18,617 bases of DNA from contig CAJUDX010000003.1 of the NCBI GenBank assembly GCA_910584785.1, forward strand, positions 1-18,617, read 5' to 3'. This stretch comes from an uncultured Lachnospiraceae bacterium. Its GTDB lineage: Bacteria > Bacillota > Clostridia > Lachnospirales > Lachnospiraceae. Shown here piece after piece: positions 12,698 through 18,617 of the stretch (position 1 is its first letter; the number at the start of each line of letters is the position of its first letter). The position numbers and the translations under genes are program-made. A model generated the notes under the pieces. It saw only the letters and a list, made by a program, of their open reading frames with translations. It did no database searches and was not told where the DNA came from.

Positions 12698-13513
12698 CTA
12701 CTCCTCCACCTCATATGCATACAAAACCGTCCTCGCGTCAGGAAATTCATAACTGCAGGTAATCAGAGAATACAGCCGGTTTACCGGCCCCGGCGATTCT
12801 GCTCTGGTGACAGCACCTGCAGTCATTTTCCTTACATAATCATCCAGGGCCCTGCCGGAATAAAAACGGGTTCTCCGGCGTATGCCGTCCGCCGAAGTGT
12901 ATAGGGCAGCCAAAGCCTTTAAATGAATCTCTTTTTCCGGCGTATAAATATAAATATCCTGGTGTTTATCAAAAAAATCCTGCTCCTTGTAAAAAACAAC
13001 ATCCTTAAACATCGTACCATTTTTCATGTGATGTCCATAAAGAATATTATGAAGGCTGGAAAAATCGGCTTCATCCTCAACATCCAGATAAATTGCCCCC
13101 GCCACACTGTCATTTCCCTCAATATCCGTGTGCAGATACTGTTCATTATCCCTTCCCTGAAGAACAGGATAGTCAATGCGGGTGTCCGGTATCCTAATCC
13201 AGGCAACGACGTCCTGATTAATTGCCCATAATTCCTCAAAATCAATCGGTGAAACATAGGGTTCGGTCTCTTCCTCCGTTTCCAGCTCATTTTCCCTTTC
13301 ACTTTCCGACTCCGATGCCGCAATCTCCAACACCTGGCTTTCCTCTGCTCCTGTCGGCGCAGGCTCATCTTCTGCCCCATCGCCCACCGCCTCTGCATGT
13401 TCACTTGCTGCCTTCTCCTTCTTTCTGACATCCGCAAGCAGCAGGCTTCCCAAGGCAAAAACAACAACTGCCAGCAAAAGAAAAAATAAAATCTTTCCCT
13501 TTTTTCTCTCCAT
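12698..13513 (-). CDS. srtB: Class B sortase
   Basis: A 271-residue membrane-anchored transpeptidase on the outer face of the cell membrane that joins sorting-signal proteins to peptidoglycan or to each other. It has a basic N-terminus and one membrane helix (about 8-27), then a strongly acidic Glu/Ser linker (about 44-90), then the sortase barrel: AWIRIPDTRIDYPVLQG (104-120) and HNILYGHHMKNGTMF (155-169) with catalytic His161. The catalytic Cys253 is in ITCSYEF and Arg261 in DAR. The NxDxVAWI and YGHHMKNG patterns are class B. No substrate with a sorting signal is visible here. ATG 13511-13513 is chosen; a GTG three codons upstream is equally possible, as neither has a strong ribosome site. 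A near-consensus promoter lies about 65 nt upstream. It is probably monocistronic. Confidence 0.92.
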   Translation of the reverse strand: MERKKGKILFFLLLAVVVFALGSLLLADVRKKEKAASEHAEAVGDGAEDEPAPTGAEESQVLEIAASESESERENELETEEETEPYVSPIDFEELWAINQDVVAWIRIPDTRIDYPVLQGRDNEQYLHTDIEGNDSVAGAIYLDVEDEADFSSLHNILYGHHMKNGTMFKDVVFYKEQDFFDKHQDIYIYTPEKEIHLKALAALYTSADGIRRRTRFYSGRALDDYVRKMTAGAVTRAESPGPVNRLYSLITCSYEFPDARTVLYAYEVEE

Positions 13514-13576
13514 TTTCCGCACTATCCGCGTTACTGTTCACACGTTCACAGCAACCTATCCTTCCCTTTTTGGTTA

Positions 13577-13605
13577 ATTATAGTGCCAAGTTCTGTAAAT
13601 TTCAA
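13577..13605 (-). promoter_or_regulatory. Promoter of the sortase gene
   Basis: -35 TTGAAA (13600-13605), a 17-bp spacer and a perfect TATAAT (13577-13582) on the minus strand. It gives an expected start near 13570 and a leader of about 55 nt. Confidence 0.75.
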
Positions 13606-13610
13606 GGCAA

Positions 13611-13679
13611 AAAAAACAAAAAAGAAAACAAAAGAAAATCACAAAAAGGAAACGGACAAAAAAGGAAATCGATAAAAAA
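13611..13679. other. A-rich low-complexity tract
   Basis: About 70 bases of almost pure purine on the plus strand with runs of A, between the sortase promoter and the terminator of the next gene. On the minus strand it is a T-rich stretch just upstream of the sortase -35 and could act as an UP-like or bendable element; its left end also supplies the U tract of the terminator. Confidence 0.4.
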
Positions 13680-13708
13680 GACAGCCGCAAAAGCCCACTG
13701 CAGCTGTC
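13674..13708 (-). terminator. Strong intrinsic terminator of the XRE-HTH gene
   Basis: On the minus strand GACAGCUGCA (13699-13708) pairs over 10 bp, with one G-U, with UGCGGCUGUC (13680-13689). The loop is 9 nt and six U residues (13674-13679) follow. It lies about 100 nt past the stop codon and insulates the sortase promoter. Confidence 0.85.
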
Positions 13709-13804
13709 CTCTTCTTAGATCAATCTGAAACTTACTCAAATTACTCTAATCCCTTTATAAAATAACTCATTTCCCCTTATTACTTCTCCGGTTTAACCGG
13801 TATT

Positions 13805-15274
13805 CTAATCCAAATACTCCTTCATCCACCTCCTCAATAATTCTCTTGACTCTTCCTCACCCATTGCCGACTTTCCCATGCTCAGATTCTGAAGATAATC
13901 AAAAATGGCATCCGACACCTCCGGTATCTCAAATTCAAAAATTCTGAACTGGTCATTAATGCAATACTGCATGTACAGTTTTCCATCTTGGTGCGCCACC
14001 GTTTCCCAGCGGTAATCCAGAGGAAATACTTTTTCGTCTAAAAAGCACACATGATACCAGCCTTCTTCCATTGCCCGGAAAATCTGTTCCAAAAGATACT
14101 TTCTATCCTTCTTATCTAATGGTGATACAAAAAAAATCGTCGGATACTCTTTAAAAACCCCTGTCTGAATAAAATCCAGAACATAGCGCGCATTCATTAA
14201 AATAAAAATGTCGCCTTTTTTCTTCACCTCATAAAGCTCGGCAGTATAACAAGCCATTCCCTCCAGCAAATCCGTATAACCAGGAATCGCCGGATTCAAA
14301 TACTTCTGTATCAGCTCTCTTTTCCAAAACTGCAGGCTGCACAAACCGCTGCTGACCTCAATCGTTTTTCTAAAATCATAATCCTTTGTATAATCCATCC
14401 CCCAAGACAACCGCTTGTCCAGCCCAGTCTTACTTTTCATTAACGGATAACACAGCTGCATCATCCTTTCAAATGTTTCCTGGAAAAACGGATAGATTTC
14501 CGGGTCCCGGTGAACAATCGCAGTTTTCCCATCCACTGCTATCTGTACAGCAAAACCTCCTGCAATAATAAAATAGGGCAGAAGATTCATCATCCCATAG
14601 TGCTCTGTCGGAATGCCATAATAATAAAATGGACAGTATGCACCAAGCGCCACCCCGCAGCGCATTACGGTCTTTACCATCTCCAGCGCATCCCATTCCC
14701 CAGGCGCAGAATTGCTATTCAGACAAATAATATGCCTGATTGTCGAACGCCCGGCTAAGGTATAAATTGCATTTATTGTATAAAGAAAAACCGTGCAGGC
14801 TGGCTGCAGAAAAAGTGAGATATCCTCTCCCTTCCCAATCGCATTTTGCAAAATACGATTGATTCCCTTCTGCACTTCCACCTCTCCGCAAAGCATCCGG
14901 CTTCCCCAGCCATCAGAAAACAGTTCTCCATCCAGACTAAACTCTCCTGCACCTTTAAGAAATGTCCTGTAGCTCCTCGATTCCTCCAGAGTTAAAAGCG
15001 AGTCGAACAGCTCCTTCACCTTTTCTCTCTGATAGTATTTCTCCTCACCTATCTGCGTCACTTCAAATGCCTGTATCGCCTTTAACCTCTCCTCCGGCGT
15101 CAGGCGAAGCTCCGCAAGAATGTTTTCAAAAAGCTCCTGATTCTGCAGTGAACGTTTTCCCCGTATATACTGATACATCGTCGAACGGTCAATCCGGCAT
15201 TTTTTCGCCAGTTCAGCAATATTCTGTCCCTTTTTCTTTACAAAATAATCCAAACATTCTGATAAAATAGACAT
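13805..15274 (-). CDS. XRE-type helix-turn-helix protein of unknown function, 489 residues
   Basis: A cytosolic DNA-binding protein by its N-terminus: residues about 17-43 (QNIAELAKKCRIDRSTMYQYIRGK) form an XRE/Cro-like helix-turn-helix preceded by a short helix. The remaining roughly 420 residues match no family I recognise. They contain mixed alpha/beta segments with no membrane helix or obvious catalytic motif; a region at about 150-270 (LFLQPACTVFLYTINAIYTLAGR, then YCPFYYYGIPTEHYGMMNLLPYFI) is rich in aromatics and could bind a ligand. Proteins of this build are common as orphan regulators in Lachnospiraceae. Start 15272-15274 has GGAGG 5 nt upstream. It has its own extended -10 promoter and a strong terminator, so it is monocistronic. 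The sequence does not show whether it regulates the sortase or polysaccharide genes. Confidence 0.85.
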   Translation of the reverse strand: MSILSECLDYFVKKKGQNIAELAKKCRIDRSTMYQYIRGKRSLQNQELFENILAELRLTPEERLKAIQAFEVTQIGEEKYYQREKVKELFDSLLTLEESRSYRTFLKGAGEFSLDGELFSDGWGSRMLCGEVEVQKGINRILQNAIGKGEDISLFLQPACTVFLYTINAIYTLAGRSTIRHIICLNSNSAPGEWDALEMVKTVMRCGVALGAYCPFYYYGIPTEHYGMMNLLPYFIIAGGFAVQIAVDGKTAIVHRDPEIYPFFQETFERMMQLCYPLMKSKTGLDKRLSWGMDYTKDYDFRKTIEVSSGLCSLQFWKRELIQKYLNPAIPGYTDLLEGMACYTAELYEVKKKGDIFILMNARYVLDFIQTGVFKEYPTIFFVSPLDKKDRKYLLEQIFRAMEEGWYHVCFLDEKVFPLDYRWETVAHQDGKLYMQYCINDQFRIFEFEIPEVSDAIFDYLQNLSMGKSAMGEEESRELLRRWMKEYLD

Positions 15275-15317
15275 CCCGCCCTCCCCACATTAAAACATTC
15301 TTCTCGCTCACTTTATT

Positions 15318-15346
15318 ATTGTAGCACGAAAAAATCAGGGAAACAA
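15318..15346 (-). promoter_or_regulatory. Promoter of the XRE-HTH gene
   Basis: Extended -10 (TGC then TACAAT, 15318-15323) with a 17-bp spacer to a weak TTGTTT (15341-15346) on the minus strand. It overlaps the last codons of the MATE gene. Confidence 0.5.
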
Positions 15347-16687
15347 CCTGTGGCAATCTTTGTGGCAAACCTTTTCCTTTTTCCTGTGCTGCCAGGCAAA
15401 CAAAAAAGTAGCTGCCAGACATAAAAGTTCAGATAAGGAAGCTGCCCACCATATCCCTTCTCCGCCCCACAAAAAAATGCTAACGATTAACGCAGCAGCT
15501 AAGGTAAAGAATCCACGGCCCACAGAAATAACAAATGACGCCACCGGCGCCTCCACCGAAGTAAAATATCCTGCAAAAATAATGTTTATACCAGAGAATA
15601 AAAAGGAAAGACTGAAAATCTTCATCACCTGGACGGATTCTGCATACAGGGTCGATTTTTCCAGAGGTATAAACAAAGAAACCATCCAGTCCGCCCCAAG
15701 AAAAGCAAAGCCTATGGCAATACCCGACATCACTCCCCCGGAAAGCAAAGCATAGCTTAACAGCTGTTGACAAGCCGATTTCTTTCCTGCACCCAAATAA
15801 TAGCTAATCATCGGCTGCGCCCCCTGTGCAATTCCAGCCATGCTCATTACTGCGATGGTATTTAAGTAGGCCAAAATCGTATAGCTGACAATCGCTTCCT
15901 CTCCCAGACAAGCCATAATGGCATGATTAAATAAAAATGTCGTAATCCCCGCTGACCATTCCGTTAAGCCGGAAGGAATCCCGATTTTCACCGAACGCCA
16001 GAAAATATTCCAGTCAAACGAAAAACGAACAAAGGTTAAGGTTGCGCGATGACTAAAAAAATGGGTCAAATAAATAAAGATCAATGCCAGCTGTGAAAGT
16101 CCTGTGGCAAATGCCGCACCGCCCACCCCCATTGAAAACGGAAAAACAAATAGGTAGTCCAGCACACAATTCAAAATGCAGCCAAAACTAACGGCAAATA
16201 AGGCAAGCCTAGGATGTCCGTCTGTTTTAACCAATACCTCAAACGAATACACTATTAAAAAGCAAATACTAAAGGGGCCTACATGAACCAAATACTCTAC
16301 CACATAAGGCTTCACTCCTTCCCCTGCTCCCAGAAATTCCGCCAGAGCATCCGGCCAAAGCATAACCACAAGCGTCAGTACCAGAGAAATCACCACCAAC
16401 ACTGCCATAATCTGTGAAAAGGCCTGATTGGCTTCCTTAAATTTTCCCTGCCCCATACGCATTGCTGCAATGGTCGATACTCCCACGGCGAACAGCAGCG
16501 AGACCGAAAACAGAAAGTTGACATAGGGCGAGGCCAGATTCACTGCTGAAAGCGCCAGTTCTGACACCCCCTTTGCCACAAAGATTCCATCCACCATCGT
16601 ATACAATGCAAACACCCACTGTGCTGCCATCGAAGCCAGCATAAAGCGCAAAAAATCCTGTTTTAAATGACTTTCTTTTAACTGCAT
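15335..16687 (-). CDS. MATE family multidrug efflux transporter
   Basis: A 450-residue integral membrane antiporter, the usual MATE length, expelling cationic drugs or metabolites in exchange for Na+ or H+. About twelve hydrophobic helices are visible in two homologous halves. The first has FMLASMAAQWVFALYTMVDGIFVAKGVSELALSAVNLASPYVN, containing the typical D-G-I-F-V region. The second opens FWRSVKIGIPSGLTEWSAGITTFLFN with AYLNTIAVMSMAGIAQGAQPMISYYLGAGK, a MATE signature. ATG 16685-16687 is preferred, since GGGAG lies 7 nt upstream; the ATG two codons earlier is only one base from that site. It is divergent from a MerR/BmrR-like regulator and has a MerR-type promoter, so expression is probably drug- or ligand-induced. 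The substrate is unknown. Confidence 0.93.
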   Translation of the reverse strand: MQLKESHLKQDFLRFMLASMAAQWVFALYTMVDGIFVAKGVSELALSAVNLASPYVNFLFSVSLLFAVGVSTIAAMRMGQGKFKEANQAFSQIMAVLVVISLVLTLVVMLWPDALAEFLGAGEGVKPYVVEYLVHVGPFSICFLIVYSFEVLVKTDGHPRLALFAVSFGCILNCVLDYLFVFPFSMGVGGAAFATGLSQLALIFIYLTHFFSHRATLTFVRFSFDWNIFWRSVKIGIPSGLTEWSAGITTFLFNHAIMACLGEEAIVSYTILAYLNTIAVMSMAGIAQGAQPMISYYLGAGKKSACQQLLSYALLSGGVMSGIAIGFAFLGADWMVSLFIPLEKSTLYAESVQVMKIFSLSFLFSGINIIFAGYFTSVEAPVASFVISVGRGFFTLAAALIVSIFLWGGEGIWWAASLSELLCLAATFLFAWQHRKKEKVCHKDCHRLFP

Positions 16688-16694
16688 CAACATT

Positions 16695-16699
16695 CTCCC
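16695..16699 (-). promoter_or_regulatory. Ribosome binding site that decides the MATE start
   Basis: GGGAG on the minus strand, 7 nt before the ATG at 16685-16687. The alternative ATG at 16691-16693 begins only one base after it, too close to use. Confidence 0.6.
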
Positions 16700-16702
16700 T
16701 TC

Positions 16703-16750
16703 GTTACTGTTTACTTTTGTTGCCGTTCACTTTTGTAACTATTCACTTTC
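16703..16750. repeat. Three tandem 16-bp repeats in the MATE 5' untranslated region
   Basis: Units at 16703-16718, 16719-16734 and 16735-16750 follow the plus-strand pattern GTtaCtgTTcACTTTT. They lie between the MATE promoter and its ribosome site. They could be an operator or an RNA element; function is unknown. Confidence 0.7.
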
Positions 16751-16789
16751 GTTTATGGTAATCCCTTTTCTATGTTTTATCTTTTTCTC

Positions 16790-16818
16790 TTTTCAACAAC
16801 AATAAACCCTGGTATAAT
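16790..16818 (+). promoter_or_regulatory. Promoter of the MerR-family gene, overlapping the operator
   Basis: -35 TTTTCA (16790-16795), a 17-bp spacer and a perfect TATAAT (16813-16818) on the plus strand. The -10 lies inside the dyad bound by MerR-type proteins, which predicts autorepression. Confidence 0.6.
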
Positions 16819-16829
16819 ACCAAGGTCAA
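16799..16829 (-). promoter_or_regulatory. MerR-type promoter and operator of the MATE gene
   Basis: On the minus strand -35 TTGACC (16824-16829) and -10 TATTGT (16799-16804) are separated by 19 bp. That is the over-long spacer diagnostic of MerR-activated promoters. A dyad (16807-16825, half-site CCTTGGTAT against CCCTGGTAT) fills the spacer, as in bmr and mer operators. Confidence 0.75.
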
Positions 16830-16922
16830 GAAGAAAATAAAAAAAGTATGAAAAGAAGGAAATAAAGAAAGCATCAAAAATCAAAATAACATGACAAAAG
16901 AACTCAAACATAGAAAAACTTT

Positions 16923-16931
16923 GGAGAAGGA
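16923..16931 (+). promoter_or_regulatory. Ribosome binding site that decides the MerR start
   Basis: GGAGAAGGA lies 4 nt before the ATG at 16936. The upstream in-frame ATG at 16891 has no ribosome site. Confidence 0.6.
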
Positions 16932-16935
16932 TTTT

Positions 16936-17739
16936 ATGGAAAAATTTTACAAAATCGGCGAGTTAGCCCGCCTTTACCATATCAGCACGGATATTCTCCG
17001 CTATTACGAGGAGCAAGACCTTCTTCTGCCCCAACGCGCCCAAAATGGCTACCGTCTTTACAGTATTAAAGATATATGGAAATTAAATGTAATCCGCGAT
17101 TTGCGGAAATTAAATATTCCTATTGAAAAAATCCGCGATTATTTAGCTGAACACAGTGCTGCCTCCACACAAACGCTGCTGGAAAATGAACTTGCCATTA
17201 TCGAAGCCCAAATCCAGCAGCTAAAACAAATGCAGGACAGCATCCGGCAGAGAATTGCTTCCTGCCAAAGAGCCTATTCCCTGCCCTTAAACCAGTGCTT
17301 TCTCCAGGAGTTTCCCAAACGCCCCTGCCATACCATCAGCAAAGGCTACACCGTCGATGAAGAGATGGACCCGCTAATCCAGCAACTGCAAAGCTTTGAC
17401 CCTGAACATTTATATATCTGGGGCAATGACGGTATTGGCTCCGTTATTGCTCTAAATGCCGCCAAAAATGGTCACTGCCGCCAATATGAAAGTGTTTTCA
17501 TCCTCCACCCTCAAGGACAATGGGAGATTCCTGCCGGAAAGTATTTATGCCTGGGCTACAGCGGCGACAGTATGCAAAATGCCGTCTTTGTTCCCCAGCT
17601 CTTTACCTGGGCCGAAAAACATCGGCTTTCCCCCAAAGGACCTTTGCTGGAGTTTTTGCGAACGGATATCCATATCTCCGGCAAAACTTCGGATCATATT
17701 ACAGAACTGCAGCTTCGTGTTGAAGCCGAAGCTCCTTAA
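16936..17739 (+). CDS. MerR-family regulator, BmrR-like, with C-terminal effector domain
   Basis: A 267-residue transcription activator. The MerR winged-helix domain covers about residues 1-72: FYKIGELARLYHISTDILRYYEEQDLLLP, then NGYRLYSIKDIWKLNVIRDLRKLNIPIEKIRDYL. A dimerising coiled coil follows (about 80-112). The remaining roughly 150 residues look like a GyrI/BmrR-type ligand-binding domain (PCHTISKGYTVDEEM, then IPAGKYLCLGYSGD), which senses amphipathic drugs in known relatives. Divergence from a MATE pump and a 19-bp-spacer promoter between them make the pump its target. The start is set by a ribosome site, and an upstream ATG would add 15 unrelated residues. It ends 9 bp before the convergent collagen-like gene. 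Confidence 0.9.
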   Translation: MEKFYKIGELARLYHISTDILRYYEEQDLLLPQRAQNGYRLYSIKDIWKLNVIRDLRKLNIPIEKIRDYLAEHSAASTQTLLENELAIIEAQIQQLKQMQDSIRQRIASCQRAYSLPLNQCFLQEFPKRPCHTISKGYTVDEEMDPLIQQLQSFDPEHLYIWGNDGIGSVIALNAAKNGHCRQYESVFILHPQGQWEIPAGKYLCLGYSGDSMQNAVFVPQLFTWAEKHRLSPKGPLLEFLRTDIHISGKTSDHITELQLRVEAEAP

Positions 17740-17740
17740 C

Positions 17741-17763
17741 AGCATGGTTTAATCCAGCTTTTT
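17741..17763 (+). terminator. Weak terminator-like hairpin after the MerR gene
   Basis: AGC and TGG pair with CCA and GCT around a 6-base loop, with one bulged A and a following T5. The stem is short. It overlaps the 3' end of the convergent collagen-like gene. Confidence 0.3.
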
Positions 17764-18617
17764 AACACTAAGCGTAGCATTAACACCGCTGCCAAGGGTT
17801 ATTCCCACCGCCAAAAGTGCAGAAAGCGCCATATCGATAACATTGCCTGCCGCCAAAGTAACAACTGTACTTCCATTAAACAGAGAACTCGTACCTACTG
17901 CCAACGCTCTGGAAATGGTCGCACTTGGAACATCTATTCCATCAACCCTTACAGCAAGAGTAATTGTCGTTGCCACAGCAGCCGTCATCGTCGTTGAATA
18001 ATTAACTTCATACGTACCTGCTTCTGTCACAGTAATGCTATTTGCTGGTGTGTAAGTCACTGCTTCGGCTGGTAAAGTGCTGGGAAGTGGGATTTGCGTT
18101 GTCCCTCCAATGGTCAGATTCAGGGTTTGAGGAGCGGTACTGTATAATCCTCCATAGCTATTTAAACCATTTGCTGGGCCAGTTGGGCCGGTTGGGCCTT
18201 CTGCTCCGGTCGCTCCTGTGGCCCCTGCTGGACCCTGTGGGCCAGTCGGGCCGGTTGGGCCTTCTGCTCCGGTCGCTCCTGTGGCCCCTGCCGGGCCGGT
18301 TGGGCCTTGCGGACCGGCTGCTCCGGTCGCTCCTGTAGTTCCTGCTGGACCCTGTGGGCCAGTCGGGCCGGTTGGGCCTTCTGCTCCGGTCGCTCCTGTG
18401 GCCCCTGCCGGGCCGGTTGGGCCTTGCGGACCGGCTGCTCCGGTCGCTCCTGTAGTTCCTGCTGGACCCTGTGGGCCAGTCGGGCCGGTTGGGCCTTCTG
18501 CTCCGGTCGCTCCTGTGGCCCCTGCCGGGCCGGTTGGGCCTTGCGGACCGGCTGCTCCGGTCGCTCCTGTGGCCCCTGCCGGGCCGGTTGGACCTTGCGG
18601 GCCGGCTGCCCCGGTGG
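17749..18617 (-). CDS. Collagen-like (Gly-X-Y) surface or exosporium protein, C-terminal part
   Basis: Runs off the right edge; about 288 residues are visible. The first 145 or so are uninterrupted Gly-X-Y triplets rich in GPTGPTG, GPQGPAG and GATGATG, expected to form a collagen triple helix. The last 143 residues (from about GLNSYGGLYSTAP) form a beta-rich domain with TVTEAGTYEVNYSTTM and VRVDGIDVPSATISRA, ending ATLSVKKLD. It resembles the trimeric jelly-roll C-terminal domain of BclA-type exosporium glycoproteins of Bacillus and C. difficile. Many bacterial collagen proteins carry O-glycans on Thr, abundant here. The N-terminus, signal or exosporium targeting segment is not visible. The triplet region consists of near-identical 117-bp DNA repeats. 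No clear terminator follows its stop; the convergent MerR gene ends 9 bp away. Confidence 0.9.
   Translation of the reverse strand, partial: TGAAGPQGPTGPAGATGATGAAGPQGPTGPAGATGATGAEGPTGPTGPQGPAGTTGATGAAGPQGPTGPAGATGATGAEGPTGPTGPQGPAGTTGATGAAGPQGPTGPAGATGATGAEGPTGPTGPQGPAGATGATGAEGPTGPTGPANGLNSYGGLYSTAPQTLNLTIGGTTQIPLPSTLPAEAVTYTPANSITVTEAGTYEVNYSTTMTAAVATTITLAVRVDGIDVPSATISRALAVGTSSLFNGSTVVTLAAGNVIDMALSALLAVGITLGSGVNATLSVKKLD
18231..18617. repeat. 117-bp tandem repeats in the collagen-like coding region
   Basis: The marker GACCCTGTGG recurs at 18231, 18348 and 18465, exactly 117 bp apart (39 codons, 13 Gly-X-Y triplets), with only a few base differences between units. Unit number may vary by slippage or recombination without changing frame. 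Confidence 0.85.

Noticed and set aside
12605..12904. Plus-strand ORF of 99 codons from the invertible segment into the sortase region
   Set aside because: Antisense shadow of the sortase gene; no ribosome site, low-complexity hydrophobic start, no recognisable domain.
13024..13467. Minus-strand ORF of 147 codons inside the sortase gene
   Set aside because: Alternate frame of the sortase; the sortase frame carries the catalytic His, Cys and Arg.
17749..18060. A separate 103-residue gene starting at the GTG at 18060
   Set aside because: The frame continues open upstream through the Gly-X-Y region to the window edge; the GTG is an internal valine with no ribosome site.
18042..18338. Plus-strand ORF of 98 codons with repeated LGRLGLLLRSLLWP
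   Set aside because: It is the complementary reading of the collagen-like repeats; its apparent motif comes from the GC-rich repeat.
18231..18617. Regular repeats as a CRISPR array
   Set aside because: Repeats are 117 bp, contiguous without spacers, and keep a Gly-X-Y reading frame; they are coding tandem repeats.

Overview
The window looks like chromosomal DNA of a Gram-positive gut Clostridium relative, most likely Lachnospiraceae. The supports are AGGAGG-type ribosome sites, a class B sortase, LoaP-type NusG paralogs ahead of a polysaccharide operon, a BclA-like collagen protein and moderate-to-low GC. The species cannot be named from the sequence.

Layout on the minus strand, read from about 12.6 kb down to 1. 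A 309-bp segment (12331-12639) is bounded by perfect 32-bp inverted repeats and carries a good promoter that points AWAY from the operon. Next comes a leader of about 270 bases with two terminator-like hairpins, then two tandem LoaP/NusG-like antiterminator genes. A long surface-polysaccharide operon follows: a PglF/CapD-like membrane 4,6-dehydratase; a fused phosphoglycosyl transferase plus SDR reductase; a WbuB-like glycosyltransferase; a CapE/FnlA-like dehydratase-epimerase; an RmlD-like reductase; a WecB/CapG-like 2-epimerase; a GT4; a GT2; and a second GT2 cut by the left edge. No flippase or polymerase is present, so the operon continues leftward. Base composition falls sharply at about 8.88 kb: the regulators and dehydratase are near 45-55% GC in sampled lines, while the serotype-type genes drop to about 17-40%. 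This suggests a conserved operon head attached to an exchangeable cassette.

The sugar genes parallel Staphylococcus aureus type 5 capsule: CapD, CapM and CapN make and load the first D-sugar, and CapE, CapF and CapG make an L-sugar that CapL adds. Here the CapM-like and CapN-like functions are fused in one polypeptide, and the CapF position is held by a short RmlD-type reductase. I infer that the repeat unit begins with a D-6-deoxy-HexNAc followed by an L-6-deoxy-HexNAc.

Right of the operon, all on the minus strand, lie a class B sortase with a near-consensus promoter, a 489-residue XRE-HTH protein of unknown role with a strong terminator, and a MATE efflux pump. The pump is driven by a MerR-type promoter with a 19-bp spacer and a central dyad. 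Its likely regulator, a MerR/BmrR-like gene, is divergent on the plus strand. The right edge holds the C-terminal part of a collagen-like (Gly-X-Y) surface or exosporium protein with 117-bp tandem repeats.

The most interesting system is the layered switch in front of the polysaccharide operon: an apparent invertible promoter, seen here in the OFF orientation, then leader terminators, then two processive-antitermination factors.
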